A stretch of 64,000 nt of DNA from Saccharothrix sp. (GTDB taxonomy: Bacteria; Actinomycetota; Actinomycetes; Mycobacteriales; Pseudonocardiaceae). The notes beneath the pieces were generated by a model, which saw only the letters and a list, made by a program, of their open reading frames with translations, was not told the origin of the DNA and searched no databases. Shown here one piece after another: positions 1 through 7,743 of the stretch; position 1 is the stretch's first letter, and each line of letters begins with the position of its first letter. The stretch lies in NCBI RefSeq assembly GCF_031180885.1, contig NZ_JAPSLK010000024.1, positions 42,677 through 106,676 of the forward strand. Reading direction: 5' to 3'. Made by a program: the position numbers and the translations under genes.

Positions 1-490
1 CCCCGGACGCGGAGATCGCCAACGTCGTGCCGTGCGCGGCGAAGTCCTTGAGGTGCTCGGCGCCCTCCGGCCCGGCCAGCACCAGCGACCGCGCCACGTC
101 GGACGAGGTCAGCTCCCGCCCCACCGCCGCACCCGCCGCCGACACGGCCGACACACCCGGCACCACCTCGACCGCGAGCCCCAGCCGCTGGCACGCCTCG
201 TACTGCTCGCGCAGCCCGCCCCACAGCGACGGGTCGCCCGCGTGCAGCCGCACCACCTTGAGCTGCCCCGCCGACGCGCGGCGGTAGACGTCCAGCACCT
301 CGGACTCGGACACGCGGGAGAAGTCGACCAGTTCGGCGTCGGGACGGACGTGCTCGCGCACGCACTCGATCTCCACGACGCTGGGCGCCCAGATCACCAC
401 GTCGGCCTCGGCTATGCGTTTGGCGCCCCGGAGGGTGATGAGATCGGCGGCACCGGGACCGGCGCCCACGAAGGAGACCCGACCAGTCAT
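1..490 (-). CDS. cobM: Precorrin-4 C(11)-methyltransferase CobM, 3' end outside window
   Basis: This gene transfers a methyl group from S-adenosylmethionine to C-11 of precorrin-4 in aerobic cobalamin synthesis. About 163 codons are visible, starting at an ATG whose complement is at 488-490; the C-terminal part runs off the left edge. The N-terminus has the tetrapyrrole-methylase fold signature VSFVGAGPGAADLITLRGA, and further on RLHAGDPSLWG and EVVPGVSAVSAAGAAVGRELT, which separate CobM from other corrin methylases. It lies downstream of cobB on the same strand, 167 bases away, with a long inverted repeat between them, so it may be a separate transcript. No cobalamin riboswitch is visible directly upstream. 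Confidence 0.9.
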   Translation of the reverse strand, partial: MTGRVSFVGAGPGAADLITLRGAKRIAEADVVIWAPSVVEIECVREHVRPDAELVDFSRVSESEVLDVYRRASAGQLKVVRLHAGDPSLWGGLREQYEACQRLGLAVEVVPGVSAVSAAGAAVGRELTSSDVARSLVLAGPEGAEHLKDFAAHGTTLAISASG

Positions 491-604
491 CACAACTGCT
501 CCCCACGACGTGTTCGGCTGCTTGGTGGGCAACGACCGTACCGCGCCCGGGCGATCCACTATCGAGTGGCCTCGACCCGAACCTGCTTCGATTCGCGGAG
601 TCGC

Positions 605-676
605 GTCGGTCGTCCGGCGCTGATCCCGCTCCGGCCGCGCCTTTGGCCGGAGCGGGATCAGCGCCGGACGACCGAC
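605..676. terminator. Perfect 32-bp inverted repeat at cobB 3' end
   Basis: Arms at 605-636 and 645-676 are perfect complements around an 8-base loop (GCGCCTTT). The right arm contains the last codons and the stop of cobB. Read on the other strand, the left arm therefore also spells the ending SVVRR-stop. It would fold into a very stable hairpin and probably ends cobB transcription. There is no clear U tract. Confidence 0.7.
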
Positions 677-2061
677 TCCCCGGGCGACTCCGCCGCCCTG
701 CCGGAGGCAGGGCCATTCAACACAGCCCGCACAAAGCGGGTGATGGCGTCAGGGGCGGAGGCCGGGTGGGTGTGCAGATAGGACGCATGCACCCCACCAA
801 GGACGTAACCCTCGGCCACCGGGCGCAGGTCGTAACCGCGCCACTGCCAGGCCGGCTTCGCGCCCGCCGGCACGCTCAACGTCGTCCGGTGGAACTCGTG
901 CCCGGTGATCCGCGTCCCGGCGCGGGCCAGCACGGAGTCCACCGGGGCGACGGCGTCCCGGTAACCCAGGGTGAGCCGGGGTGTCATCGAGCCGTCCGCG
1001 TCGAGCACCCCGCACATCGGCACGCCGTCCAGCGACTTCGCCAGGTACAGCAACCCGCCGCACTCGGCGTGCACGGGCGCGCCGGACCGGGCCAGTGCCG
1101 CGACCGCGTCCCGCAGCCCGACGTTGGCCGACAACTCAGCCGCGTGCTGCTCGGGGAAACCGCCGGGCAGGACCAGCCCCGACGTGCCCTCCGGCAGGTC
1201 CTCGTCGCGCAGCGGGTCCACGGTCACCACGTCCGCGCCGGCCGCCCGCAACAGCTCCACGTGCTCGGCGTAGCCGAACGTGAACGCCGCCCCGCCCGCG
1301 ACCGCGACGACCGGTGCGCCCGTCACGGCCGTGACCTCCTCCGCCGGGTCCCACGCGGGCACCGCCATGGCCGGCACCCCGGCCGCGAGCCGCCGCACCG
1401 CGTCCAGGTCGACGTGGGCCGCGACCGCCTCGGCGACGGCGTCCACCGCCTCGACGGCGGCCGAACCGTGCTCGGCGGCGGTGACCAGGCCCAGGTGGCG
1501 GGACGGCAGCGCGAACCGGTCGTCCCGGGGCAGCACGCCCAGCACCTCCAGCCCGACCTCGGCGCACGCGCCGCGCAACACGTGCTCGTGCCGCGCCGAC
1601 CCGACCTGGTTGAGCACCACGCCGCCCAGCCGCACGGTCGGGTCGTAACCCCGGAACCCGTGCAGCAGCGCCGCCAGGCTGCGGCTCTGGCCGCGCGCGT
1701 CGACCACGAACAGCACGGGCGCGGACAGCAGCTTGGCGACGTGCGCGGTGGACCCGATGCCCTCGGTGTCCACCCGCCCGTCGAACAGCCCCATCACGCC
1801 TTCCACCACGGCGATGTCGCAGCCGCGCGACCCGTGCGCGAACAGCGACGCCACGCGGTGTTCGCCGACCATCACCGGGTCGAGGTTGCGGCCGGGACGG
1901 CCGGTGGCGAGCCCGTGGTAGCCGGGGTCGATGTAGTCCGGCCCGACCTTGAAGGGGGCCACCCGGTCCCCCGCGCGGCGCAGCGCCGCCATCAGGCCGG
2001 TGGCCACGGTGGTCTTGCCGCTGCCCGACGCGGGCGCGGCGACCACCAGGCGGTTCACCAC
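658..2061 (-). CDS. cobB: Cobyrinate/hydrogenobyrinate a,c-diamide synthase CobB
   Basis: The enzyme amidates the a and c side chains of (hydrogeno)byrinic acid using ATP and glutamine. At 467 aa it has the normal family length. The N-terminal ATP-binding domain opens with AAPASGSGKTTVATGLMAAL (P-loop) and KVGPDYIDPGYH. The C-terminal class I glutamine amidotransferase domain has the nucleophile cysteine in HAECGGLLYLAKSL and a late histidine in GHEFHRTTL. The start is a GTG that overlaps the end of cobO by 7 bases, so the two genes are probably translationally coupled. The stop lies inside a long inverted repeat. It is the last gene of a chelatase-cobO-cobB operon headed by a cobalamin riboswitch. 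Confidence 0.95.
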   Translation of the reverse strand: MVNRLVVAAPASGSGKTTVATGLMAALRRAGDRVAPFKVGPDYIDPGYHGLATGRPGRNLDPVMVGEHRVASLFAHGSRGCDIAVVEGVMGLFDGRVDTEGIGSTAHVAKLLSAPVLFVVDARGQSRSLAALLHGFRGYDPTVRLGGVVLNQVGSARHEHVLRGACAEVGLEVLGVLPRDDRFALPSRHLGLVTAAEHGSAAVEAVDAVAEAVAAHVDLDAVRRLAAGVPAMAVPAWDPAEEVTAVTGAPVVAVAGGAAFTFGYAEHVELLRAAGADVVTVDPLRDEDLPEGTSGLVLPGGFPEQHAAELSANVGLRDAVAALARSGAPVHAECGGLLYLAKSLDGVPMCGVLDADGSMTPRLTLGYRDAVAPVDSVLARAGTRITGHEFHRTTLSVPAGAKPAWQWRGYDLRPVAEGYVLGGVHASYLHTHPASAPDAITRFVRAVLNGPASGRAAESPGESVVRR

Positions 2062-2669
2062 TCGATCCCCTTCTGGCCCTTCTGCCCCGCGTCCATCGGG
2101 TGCTTGACCTTGGTCATCTCGACCACCAGGTCGGCGGCGTCGACCAGGGCCTGCGGCGCGTACCGGCCGGTGATGACGACGTGCTGGTGGCCGGGCCGCT
2201 CGCGCAGCGCCGTGACCACCTCGTCCACGTCGATCCAGCCCCAGTGCAGCGGGTAGGTGAACTCGTCGAGCACGTACAGGCCGTGCTGCTCAGCGGCGAG
2301 CCTGCGGGAGATCTCCTGCCAGCCCTCGCGCGCGGCGGCGGCGTGGTCCTCCTCGGTGCCCTGCTTGCGCGACCAGGACCAGCCCTCGCCCATCTTGTGC
2401 CACTCGACGGGCCCGCCCTCGCCGGTCTGCTCGTGCAACCGACCCAGCGCGCGGAAGGCGTTCTCCTCGCCGACCTTCCACTTGGCCGACTTCACGAACT
2501 GGAAGACGCCGATCGACCAGCCCTGGTTCCAGCCGCGCAGCGCGAGGCCGAACGCGGCGGTGGACTTGCCCTTCATCTCCCCCGTGTGGAGGACGACCAG
2601 CGGCCGGTTGCGCCGCTGCCTGGTGGTGAGCCCGTCGGTGGGCACGACGGACGGCTGTCCCTGGGGCAC
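2055..2669 (-). CDS. cobO: Corrinoid adenosyltransferase CobO
   Basis: CobO transfers the adenosyl group of ATP to the cobalt of corrinoids, making the adenosylated intermediate. The 204-aa product has the P-loop TGEMKGKSTAAFGLALRGW, the corrinoid-site stretch VGVFQ/FVKSAKW, and the DEFTYPLHWGW and VITGRYAP segments typical of CobO/BtuR (CobA type). The start is the GTG at 2667-2669, because AAAGGAG lies 6 bases upstream; the reading frame stays open further upstream but has no other good site. The gap to the upstream chelatase gene is 11 bases, and the 3' end overlaps cobB, consistent with one operon. Confidence 0.95.
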   Translation of the reverse strand: MPQGQPSVVPTDGLTTRQRRNRPLVVLHTGEMKGKSTAAFGLALRGWNQGWSIGVFQFVKSAKWKVGEENAFRALGRLHEQTGEGGPVEWHKMGEGWSWSRKQGTEEDHAAAAREGWQEISRRLAAEQHGLYVLDEFTYPLHWGWIDVDEVVTALRERPGHQHVVITGRYAPQALVDAADLVVEMTKVKHPMDAGQKGQKGIEW

Positions 2670-2680
2670 TGCGGGCTCCT

Positions 2681-4807
2681 TTACGCGGCGCGTGCGGCGC
2701 GCACGACGCCGGCGACCTGGTCGGCGGACAGTTCTTCGAGGCGCAGGCACACCGCGTCCAGCGCTTGGGCGACGCGGGCGGCGAGGCCCAGCCGGATGTG
2801 GCCGGACTCGCAGTCGACGACCACGGACGCCACCTCGTCGGCGGCCAGCAGACCGGCGGCGCGCAGGGCGTCGCGCATCGGGTCGCCGCCGGTGCTGGTG
2901 GCGGTGGCGCGGCCGTCGGTGAGCAGGACCAGCAGCGGGCGGCGGCGCGGGTCGCGGACCCGTTCGGTCTGGAGCACCCGGCGGGCCTTCAGGAGGCCGT
3001 CGGCCAACGGGGTGCGTCCGCCGGTCCGGAGTTGGCGCAGCCGGGCGGCGGCGGCGTCCACCGAGTTCGTCGGCGGCAGGGCGGTCTCGGCGGCGGCGCC
3101 CCGGAACGTGATCACACCGACCTTGTCGCGCCGCTGGTAGGCGTCGCGCAGCAGGGAGATCACCGCGCCGCTGACCGCCGACATGCGCTGCCGGGCGGCC
3201 ATCGAGCCGGACGCGTCGACCACGAACAGGACGAGGTTGCTCTCCTTGCCCTCCCGGACCGCCTTCCGCAGGTCAGAGCCCCGCAGCACCAGTCCCGGAC
3301 CGCTGCGCCCGCGCGCGGCCTGGTGCGGGGCCGCCGCGCCCAGCGTGCCCACCAGGTGCAGCCCACTTCCATCCACAGTGGACGAACGGACGACCCGCCC
3401 GGTGCGGGCGCGCGCCCGGGACCTCTTGCCCGGCGCGCCCTCCCCCACTCCCGGCACTTCGAGCAGGCGGGTGCGGAACGACGGGGCGGGCGCGTGGGTG
3501 CGCTCCGGCGCGGTCCCACGACCGTCCGAAGTGGACTGTGCTTCCTCTTGTCCGGGCGGAAGTCCGCCGTCTTCGGGCAGGCCGCCACCGTCCGGCCCAT
3601 CCGGATCGGGTTCCGGTTCCGGTTCGGCGGCGTGCTCGGCGCCCTGCTTCATGGCGTCTTCGAGCTGCTCTTCTTCGAGGCCGGGCTCGTCGAACGGGTC
3701 CCGCCGCTTGCGGTGCGGCAGCGCGAGCCGAACAGCGGCCTCGACGTCGGCCTCGGCGACCTCGTCCGCACCGCGCCAGGCTGCGTGCGCGACGGCCGTC
3801 CGGGCGACGACCAGGTCGGCCCGCATGCCGTCCACTTCGAAGGCCGCGCACACGGCGGCGATCCGGCGCAGTTCGGCGTCGGGCAGCACGACGGTGGGCA
3901 GGCGGTCTCGGGCGTCGACGATCCGGGCGGCCAGCTCGGCGTCCTGCTCGGCCCACCGCGCGGCGAATCCGGCGGGGTCGGCCTCGTAGGCGAGGCGGCG
4001 GCGGATGACCTCGGTGCGGGTGGCGACGTCCCGCGCGGCCTTGACGGAGACGGTGAGGCCGAAGCGGTCCAGGAGCTGCGGGCGGAGTTCTCCTTCTTCC
4101 GGGTTCATCGTGCCGACGAGGAGGAACGAGGCCGCGTGCGAGACGGAGACCCCTTCGCGCTCGACGTGCGCGCGGCCCATGGCGGCGGCGTCGAGGAGGA
4201 GGTCGACCAGGTGGTCGTGGAGGAGGTTGACCTCGTCGACGTACAGCACCCCACGGTGAGCGGCGGCGAGCAACCCCGGCTGGTAGGCGCGGACGCCCTC
4301 GGTCAACGCGCGCTCAAGGTCGAGGGACCCGATCAACCGGTCCTCGGTGGCCCCGACCGGCAACTCCACCAACCGCGCCGGCCGCCGCTCAACAGCCCCG
4401 CCCGCGCCACCACCGCCCGAAGCCCCGCTTGCGCCGCCACCGCCCGAAGCCCCGCTTGCGCCGCCACCGCCCGAAGCCCCGCCCGCACTGGCAGCGCCGC
4501 CCGAGACGCCGGAAGCGCCGGAATTGTCGGTGGTCCGTGAGACGATGGAGACGGGGGCCGGAGGCCGCCCGTGCGGACCATCGGGGCAGTCGACCTCCAC
4601 CGCCGGGTCGCACGCGAACCGGCACCCGGGCACCACGTCCAGCTCCGGCAGGAGCGCCGCCAGCGCCCGGACCACGGTCGACTTCGCGGTCCCCTTCTCG
4701 CCCCGCACCAGCACACCGCCGATCCCGGGGTGCACGGCGTTCAACAGCAGGGCCAAGCGGAGGTCGTCATGTCCGACGACGGCGGAAAAGGGGAAACGCG
4801 CGCCCAT
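2681..4807 (-). CDS. Cobaltochelatase subunit, fused AAA+ (ChlI-like) and VWA (ChlD-like)
   Basis: This 708-aa protein fuses a magnesium-chelatase-type AAA+ ATPase to a von Willebrand A domain. Next to cobO and cobB it is expected to energise cobalt insertion into the corrin ring together with a CobN-type subunit, which is not in this window. Visible motifs are Walker [10 protein letters not shown] (residues 36-44), Walker B region [14 protein letters not shown], an acidic linker rich in Glu/Asp/Pro, and the MIDAS motif DASGSM with LLTDGRA. A glycine/serine-rich insert of three identical 27-base units lies at about residues 107-134, between Walker A and B. The start ATG is preceded by GGAAGGA. 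A cobalamin riboswitch lies in the leader. Confidence 0.9.
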   Translation of the reverse strand: MGARFPFSAVVGHDDLRLALLLNAVHPGIGGVLVRGEKGTAKSTVVRALAALLPELDVVPGCRFACDPAVEVDCPDGPHGRPPAPVSIVSRTTDNSGASGVSGGAASAGGASGGGGASGASGGGGASGASGGGGAGGAVERRPARLVELPVGATEDRLIGSLDLERALTEGVRAYQPGLLAAAHRGVLYVDEVNLLHDHLVDLLLDAAAMGRAHVEREGVSVSHAASFLLVGTMNPEEGELRPQLLDRFGLTVSVKAARDVATRTEVIRRRLAYEADPAGFAARWAEQDAELAARIVDARDRLPTVVLPDAELRRIAAVCAAFEVDGMRADLVVARTAVAHAAWRGADEVAEADVEAAVRLALPHRKRRDPFDEPGLEEEQLEDAMKQGAEHAAEPEPEPDPDGPDGGGLPEDGGLPPGQEEAQSTSDGRGTAPERTHAPAPSFRTRLLEVPGVGEGAPGKRSRARARTGRVVRSSTVDGSGLHLVGTLGAAAPHQAARGRSGPGLVLRGSDLRKAVREGKESNLVLFVVDASGSMAARQRMSAVSGAVISLLRDAYQRRDKVGVITFRGAAAETALPPTNSVDAAAARLRQLRTGGRTPLADGLLKARRVLQTERVRDPRRRPLLVLLTDGRATATSTGGDPMRDALRAAGLLAADEVASVVVDCESGHIRLGLAARVAQALDAVCLRLEELSADQVAGVVRAARAA
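4404..4484. repeat. Three tandem 27-base units inside the chelatase gene
   Basis: Units at 4404-4430, 4431-4457 and 4458-4484 differ at only a few bases and encode 9-residue repeats of the SGGGGASGA type on the minus strand. They lengthen a flexible loop of the AAA+ domain. There are no spacers, so this is not a CRISPR array. Confidence 0.9.
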
Positions 4808-4844
4808 GCGGCGGTGTCCTTCCTCGGGTGTCCACGCCCGTGTC

Positions 4845-4975
4845 CGGTCGAGTGGTTCCGGGGGCCGAGTTCCTGACTCCCGGAAACGACCTCCGGTCAC
4901 AGTGGCGGGACCGTGCCGGATTCGCACCGGCTTCCTCGCGCACCCCTACAGCGGAGGCATCGTCGCATCCCGGCC
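4845..4975 (-). promoter_or_regulatory. Cobalamin (AdoCbl) riboswitch
   Basis: On the minus strand the leader of the chelatase-cobO-cobB operon carries the conserved cobalamin aptamer core: the GAGGAAGCCGGTG and GAATCCGGC hairpin, then GGTCCCGCCACTGTGACCGG, then the B12-box-like AGTCAGGAACTCGGCC. These lie in the correct order between the upstream tetR and the chelatase start. High cobalamin should reduce expression of the operon. The edges are approximate. The 5' part of the aptamer appears to lie within the last codons of tetR, so read-through tetR transcripts would also carry it. Confidence 0.88.
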
Positions 4976-5548
4976 GGCGCCGACCAAGTCCCCGGTCAGC
5001 ACGGCCCGCGCGAGCGCGATCACACCCAGCCGCACCTGCTGCACCGGCAGCCCGACCCGGTGGACCAGGTGGTGCAGGTGCTCGCCGCGCAGGTTGGCCA
5101 GCAGCGCGTGCGCCAGGAAATCCGCGTCCTCGTACGGCCTGACCTGCGCGATCAGTGCCGACAACCGCGAGTGCGTGAGGTCGAAGTTCGCATCGCACCC
5201 GCTGCCCCGCGCGGACACCTGCTCCAGCGCCCGGACCACCGGCAGGTGGGCCATCACGTGGTCGAACAGGGTGGCCACGAACGTGATCACCCTCTCGTCC
5301 GGCGGCCGGTCGGTGGACGTCACCAGCACTTCGGACTCGGCCTTCCACGCTTCGGCGCTCTCCGCCACGACCGCCTGGATCAACCCCTCCCGGTCGCCGA
5401 ACCTGCGGAACACCGTCCCCTTGCCGACGCCCGCCGCGACCGCCACGTCCTCCATGTTCACCGCGTCGAGCCCGCGCTCCCCGATCAGCCGCGAGGCGGC
5501 GGCGAGGATCGCGGCCCGGTTGCGGGCGGCGTCGCGACGTTCGGGCAC
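4946..5548 (-). CDS. TetR family transcriptional regulator
   Basis: A 200-aa regulator with an N-terminal TetR helix-turn-helix (AAILAAASRLIGERG, then MEDVAVAAGVGKGTVFRRFG) and a C-terminal ligand domain related to the SbtR/TetR_C group. The start chosen is the GTG at 5546-5548, which has CGGAGG 5 bases upstream; earlier in-frame GTGs are too close to it. It is divergent from a quinone oxidoreductase gene, with two matching palindromes between them, so it most likely represses that gene and itself. It lies directly upstream of the cobalamin riboswitch on the same strand. The ligand cannot be deduced. Confidence 0.9.
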   Translation of the reverse strand: MPERRDAARNRAAILAAASRLIGERGLDAVNMEDVAVAAGVGKGTVFRRFGDREGLIQAVVAESAEAWKAESEVLVTSTDRPPDERVITFVATLFDHVMAHLPVVRALEQVSARGSGCDANFDLTHSRLSALIAQVRPYEDADFLAHALLANLRGEHLHHLVHRVGLPVQQVRLGVIALARAVLTGDLVGAGRDATMPPL

Positions 5549-5566
5549 GGGCACCTCCGAAGGAAC

Positions 5567-5597
5567 TTGACAAAACCGGACCGGCAGTCCGTATCGT
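5567..5597 (+). promoter_or_regulatory. Candidate promoter of the quinone oxidoreductase gene
   Basis: A consensus -35 box TTGACA (5567-5572) is followed by a -10-like TATCGT (5592-5597). The 19-base spacer is longer than usual. A TetR palindrome fills the spacer, fitting repression by blocking RNA polymerase. Confidence 0.5.
5577..5591. promoter_or_regulatory. TetR operator copy 1
   Basis: CGGACCGGCAGTCCG is an imperfect palindrome with CGGAC/GTCCG arms. It matches the second site 35 bases away except at two positions. It sits between the -35 and -10 elements of the divergent oxidoreductase promoter. Confidence 0.7.
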
Positions 5598-5608
5598 AGC
5601 GGACAGCA

Positions 5609-5629
5609 AAGCGGACCGCCGGTCCGCTT
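5609..5629. promoter_or_regulatory. TetR operator copy 2
   Basis: Two 10-base arms, AAGCGGACCG and CGGTCCGCTT, flank a single central C. The core CGGACCGCCGGTCCG shares the pattern of copy 1. It lies just upstream of the oxidoreductase ribosome-binding site GGAGG (5634-5638). Confidence 0.75.
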
Positions 5630-5646
5630 CATGGGAGGACGAAGAC

Positions 5647-6552
5647 ATGCGCGCAGTGCGGTTCACCGAATTCGGCCCGGCCGACGTCCTGGAGGTCGTG
5701 GAGGTGCCGGACCCGGTGCCCGGCCCCGGCGAGGAGTTGGTCCGCGTCACCGCTATCGGCGTGAACTACGGCGAGACGGTCATCCGCTCGGGCAAGGGCC
5801 GCAAGCTCTTCCCGTGGTACCCGGCGGCCCTCACGCCCACCGGTCAGCTCGGCACCGAAGTCGTCGGCACCACCGAGGACGGCCGCCGGATCATCGGCGT
5901 CCCGTCCGGCGACGGCTACGCCGAGCTGGCCGCCGTGAAGGACGGCGTCGAGGTGCCCGACCACATCACCGACCACGAGGCCCTCGCCCTGCTGCTCCAG
6001 GGCTCGACGGCGGTCCAGGCCGTCGAACGCGCCCGGGTCGCGCCCGGTGACCGGGTCCTGGTCGAGGCGGCCGGCGGCGGGGTCGGCGGCCTGCTGGTGC
6101 AGCTCGCCGCCCGCGCCGGGGCCACCGTGGTCGCCGCCGCGAGCAGCGCGGAGAAGCTGGCGCACGCCCGCGAGCTGGGCGCGCACGAGACCGTCGACTA
6201 CAGCGCCGAGGGTTGGACCGAGCAGGTCGGCGAGGTGGACGTCGTCTTCTCGTCGGTCGGCGGCACGACCGCCCGCCAGTCGTTCGACCTGCTCCGCCCC
6301 GGCACCGGCCGGCTGGTGGTGTTCGGCTTCGCCAGTGGCGAGCCGCTGGACGTCACCGCGTCGGACGTCTTCGCCAAGGGCGTCTCGCTGATCGGCCTGG
6401 GCAACCCGCTCACCCCGGACAACGTGCGCAAGGTGTTCGAGCTGGACCTGAAGACGACCCTCGGCGACGCGCTACCGCTGGCCGACGCCGCCCGCGCCCA
6501 CGAGGCCCTGGAGTCCCGCGCCACCACCGGCAAGCTCATCCTCGTCCCCTAG
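5647..6552 (+). CDS. Zinc-type alcohol dehydrogenase-like / quinone oxidoreductase (MDR family)
   Basis: A 301-aa medium-chain dehydrogenase/reductase of the QOR group, expected to reduce quinones or enones with NADPH in the cytosol. The N-terminal GroES-like domain contains GVNYGETVIRSG. The Rossmann domain starts near VLVEAAGGGVGGLLVQLAARAG, with the usual glycine pattern, followed by SSAEKLAHARELGAHETVDY. Zinc ligands are not evident, as in QORs. Start ATG has GGAGG 8 bases upstream. It is probably controlled by the divergent TetR through the two palindromes. Its 3' end overlaps the convergent P450 gene by 81 bases. Confidence 0.9.
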   Translation: MRAVRFTEFGPADVLEVVEVPDPVPGPGEELVRVTAIGVNYGETVIRSGKGRKLFPWYPAALTPTGQLGTEVVGTTEDGRRIIGVPSGDGYAELAAVKDGVEVPDHITDHEALALLLQGSTAVQAVERARVAPGDRVLVEAAGGGVGGLLVQLAARAGATVVAAASSAEKLAHARELGAHETVDYSAEGWTEQVGEVDVVFSSVGGTTARQSFDLLRPGTGRLVVFGFASGEPLDVTASDVFAKGVSLIGLGNPLTPDNVRKVFELDLKTTLGDALPLADAARAHEALESRATTGKLILVP

Positions 6553-7707
6553 TAGCTCGACGAGCACGCTCAGCGGCGCCCGGAACGACAGCAGCCCCAG
6601 CATCGGCGGCGGCTCGGTGGAGGCCGGGCGGAGGTTCGGGAACCGCGCGAAGGTCTCCCGCAGCACCACCTCCGCCTCCAGCCGGGCCAGGCCCGCGCCC
6701 AGGCAGAAGTGCCGGCCGAACCCGAACGCGAGGTGCTTGCGCGCGTTGGGCCGCGCGGGGCACAGCCGTTCCGGGTCGTCGAACACCTCCGGGTCGGACC
6801 CGGTGCCCGCGAGCATCAGCAGCAACTGGGCGCCCTTCGGCACCTCCACGCCGGAGATCGTCACGTCCCGCGCCGCCACCCGCCGCCACGTGTTGACCGG
6901 CGGGTCGCGGCGCAGCACCTCCTCGACGCACCGCTCCGCCATGCCGGGCTCGCCCAGCCGGTCCCACAGGTCGCCGTGCCGCAGCACCGCGTCGAACACC
7001 GCGCACAGCAGCTGGGTGGTGGTCTCCTGGCCCGCGATCAGCAGGAAGTAGCACAGGCCGGCGGCGTCCCGGATCGGCACCTCCTCGCGGCGCAGGGCGG
7101 AGAACAGGTCGTCACCGGCGGGGTCGGCGGCCTTGATCCGCGAGGTCAGCCACTGGTGGAACTCGGCGGCGGGGCCGGCCAGCTCGTGCTGCCGCTCGAC
7201 GGTCACGTCACCCCAGAACAGCTCCAACGAGGCCGTGCTCCACGCCTTGAGCTTGTCGACGTCCACGTCCCGGATGCCCATGACCTCCAGCAACACGATC
7301 GCCGGCAGGTCCCGGGCCAGCGCGGGGTGCAGGTCGACGGTCCCGCTCAACCCGCCCAAGCGTTCGCTTGCCAGCTCGGCGATCCTCGGGCGCATGGCGG
7401 CGACCCGCGAAGGCGTGAGGAAAGCGGCCACCAACCGGCGCAGGCCCGTGTGGGTGTCGGTGCCGTTGTTGGCCAAGGTCGGCGGCAGGGAGAAGCCCGA
7501 CCGGGCGAGGGTCCGCAGCACCGGGGACGGGATCGGCGTCACCGCGGTCAGCGCGTTGTCCGGGTGGAACGTCCTCGGGTCCGCCAGCACGGCCTTCACG
7601 TCCGCGTACCGGCTGACCAGCCACAACCCGGTCCGCTCGTCGCGGTGGACCGGCGCGTCCACGCGCAGCGACCGCAGGTCGTCCCGCCCGAGCTGGAAGA
7701 GGTCCAC
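6472..7707 (-). CDS. Cytochrome P450
   Basis: A 411-aa bacterial class I P450. Motifs are the I-helix AGQETTTQ, K-helix EEVLRRDPPV, and the haem loop FGFGRHFCLGAGLARLE with the axial cysteine. The start is a GTG in MDLFQLGRDDL; the ribosome-binding site is weak. The natural family end falls near PLSVLVEL, but the only in-frame stop lies about 20 codons further on, so the C-terminus runs antisense through the end of the quinone-oxidoreductase gene. It is divergent from bioF with only 36 bases between starts. A role like BioI (chain cleavage to give pimeloyl groups) is possible from context but not shown by the sequence. Confidence 0.92.
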   Translation of the reverse strand: MDLFQLGRDDLRSLRVDAPVHRDERTGLWLVSRYADVKAVLADPRTFHPDNALTAVTPIPSPVLRTLARSGFSLPPTLANNGTDTHTGLRRLVAAFLTPSRVAAMRPRIAELASERLGGLSGTVDLHPALARDLPAIVLLEVMGIRDVDVDKLKAWSTASLELFWGDVTVERQHELAGPAAEFHQWLTSRIKAADPAGDDLFSALRREEVPIRDAAGLCYFLLIAGQETTTQLLCAVFDAVLRHGDLWDRLGEPGMAERCVEEVLRRDPPVNTWRRVAARDVTISGVEVPKGAQLLLMLAGTGSDPEVFDDPERLCPARPNARKHLAFGFGRHFCLGAGLARLEAEVVLRETFARFPNLRPASTEPPPMLGLLSFRAPLSVLVELLGDEDELAGGGAGLQGLVGAGGVGQR

Positions 7708-7743
7708 GCGGGGACGGTATCCGCCGGATGCGACACTGCCGGC

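Noticed and set aside
491..604. Possible cobalamin riboswitch before cobM
   Set aside because: No B12 box or CCGCCACTG-like core is present on the minus strand. Only a small CCACT/AGTGG hairpin is visible.
643..2256. A 537-codon open frame on the plus strand opposite cobB and cobO
   Set aside because: It is the antisense shadow of two genes with clear motifs. The peptide is His/Arg/Val-rich and shows no family features. Many similar long shadows occur at this GC content.
4404..4484. CRISPR-like repeats
   Set aside because: The units are contiguous, without spacers, and lie in frame within a coding region.
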